Source of the DNA: Promethearchaeota archaeon | Lineage (GTDB): Archaea; Asgardarchaeota; Lokiarchaeia; Sigynarchaeales; SOKP01 | Direction: 5' to 3' | DNA: 14,405 nucleotides | Assembly: GCA_019057975.1 (NCBI GenBank) | Contig: JAHLWJ010000100.1 | Span: forward strand, 1 to 14,405 | Part shown: piece after piece, positions 14,161 to 14,405 of the stretch | How positions within the stretch are numbered: the stretch's first letter is position 1 | Layout of the letters: the number at the start of each line of letters is the position of its first letter | Translations under genes and position numbers: made by a program | Notes under the pieces: generated by a model | The model's input: only the letters and a program-made list of their open reading frames with translations | Databases searched by the model: none | Told to the model about the DNA's origin: nothing

Positions 14161-14242
14161 GAATTTCTCTAATTAACAATCTGTTTAAAATCTAGATATT
14201 TTCTTAAAAAAATTCCATTACATTTCCTTTTTCAACCATAAT

Positions 14243-14404
14243 CTAACTATTCTCAGAAACTCTTGTGCGTTTCTTCAAATGTATCTTTTCGAGGACAAAA
14301 TGACTAATCAGATAGCAAAAGATGACAGTTAAAGGAAATACAATGGCTAGTTTTATAACGGGAAAAAGGGGTATGAATGCAAATCCAAGGGAAACAGGGA
14401 CAAG
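14243..14404 (-). CDS. Partial membrane protein, C-terminal end (possible acyltransferase family 3)
   Basis: The gene enters from the right edge on the minus strand. Its last 53 residues run LVPVSLGFAFIPLFPVIKLA, then IVFPLTVIFCYLISHFVLEK, then IHLKKRTRVSENS and a TAG at 14243-14245. Two hydrophobic helices followed by a basic tail make this the end of an integral membrane protein. The LTVIFCYLISHFVLEK pattern recalls the last membrane helix of acyltransferase family 3 (OafA/WecH-like) proteins, but the visible part is too short to confirm that. It may be co-transcribed with the M29 peptidase gene 82 nt downstream. Confidence 0.6.
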   Translation of the reverse strand, partial: LVPVSLGFAFIPLFPVIKLAIVFPLTVIFCYLISHFVLEKIHLKKRTRVSENS

Positions 14405-14405
14405 G

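Noticed and set aside
1..14405. CRISPR arrays, tRNA or rRNA genes, transposases, integrases and phage genes
   Set aside because: I saw no regularly spaced repeats, tRNA-like cloverleaf with a T-loop motif, rRNA core sequence or mobile-element protein. The rearrangements have no visible mobile-element cause.

Overview
The window is about one-third G+C. It probably comes from an archaeon: the best promoter has a TATA box with a purine-rich BRE-like element upstream, genes end at bare T-tracts without hairpins, and there are stand-alone Lrp/AsnC effector-type (RAM) domain proteins. The gene style recalls uncultured Asgard-type genomes, but no marker gene here settles the lineage, and the families themselves occur in both bacteria and archaea.

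Layout. (1) 1-2097: the 3' end of a crotonase gene (+) faces a complete crotonase-family gene (-), followed by an L-threonine aldolase (-). (2) 2293-4067: a small antibiotic-biosynthesis-monooxygenase-fold protein (+) and a class I/II aminotransferase (+). (3) 4181-5047: the 3' part of argG (argininosuccinate synthase) without its ATP-binding domain, then RAM protein copy 1 (+). (4) 5127-8163: a complete polar amino acid ABC importer operon (-) in the order binding protein, permease, ATPase, permease. (5) 8677-10655: an ornithine cyclodeaminase/iminosuccinate reductase-family enzyme and a threonine dehydratase-family enzyme, 5 nt apart (+), facing an aspartate-type aminotransferase (-, 10682-11848). 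(6) 11849-12980: decayed DNA holding a permease remnant, then the 5' end of a citramalate synthase-type gene fused out of frame to a 5'-truncated second copy of the RAM gene. (7) 13051-14405: an M29 aminopeptidase and the 3' end of a membrane protein gene (both -).

The theme is amino acid uptake and interconversion: an importer, a peptidase, two transaminases, a threonine aldolase, a dehydratase coupled to an imine or cyclodeaminase-type oxidoreductase, and putative amino acid-sensing RAM proteins. The OCD-family plus Thr-dehydratase-family pair, next to an importer built like EhuABCD, resembles EutBC (ectoine utilisation) and BhcB/BhcD (beta-hydroxyaspartate cycle). The actual substrate cannot be read from the sequence.

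The most unusual feature is the amount of gene debris. Three separate remnants of HisM/ArtQ-type transporter operons (2598-2700, 8409-8622, 11968-12300) lie outside the intact operon, all in its orientation. There is also a 5'-deleted argG and a citramalate synthase/RAM chimera. The two RAM copies form direct repeats about 7.9 kb apart that flank the transporter and catabolic cluster. This suggests repeated duplication, deletion and illegitimate recombination of amino acid genes. I found no CRISPR array, tRNA, rRNA, transposase or phage gene.
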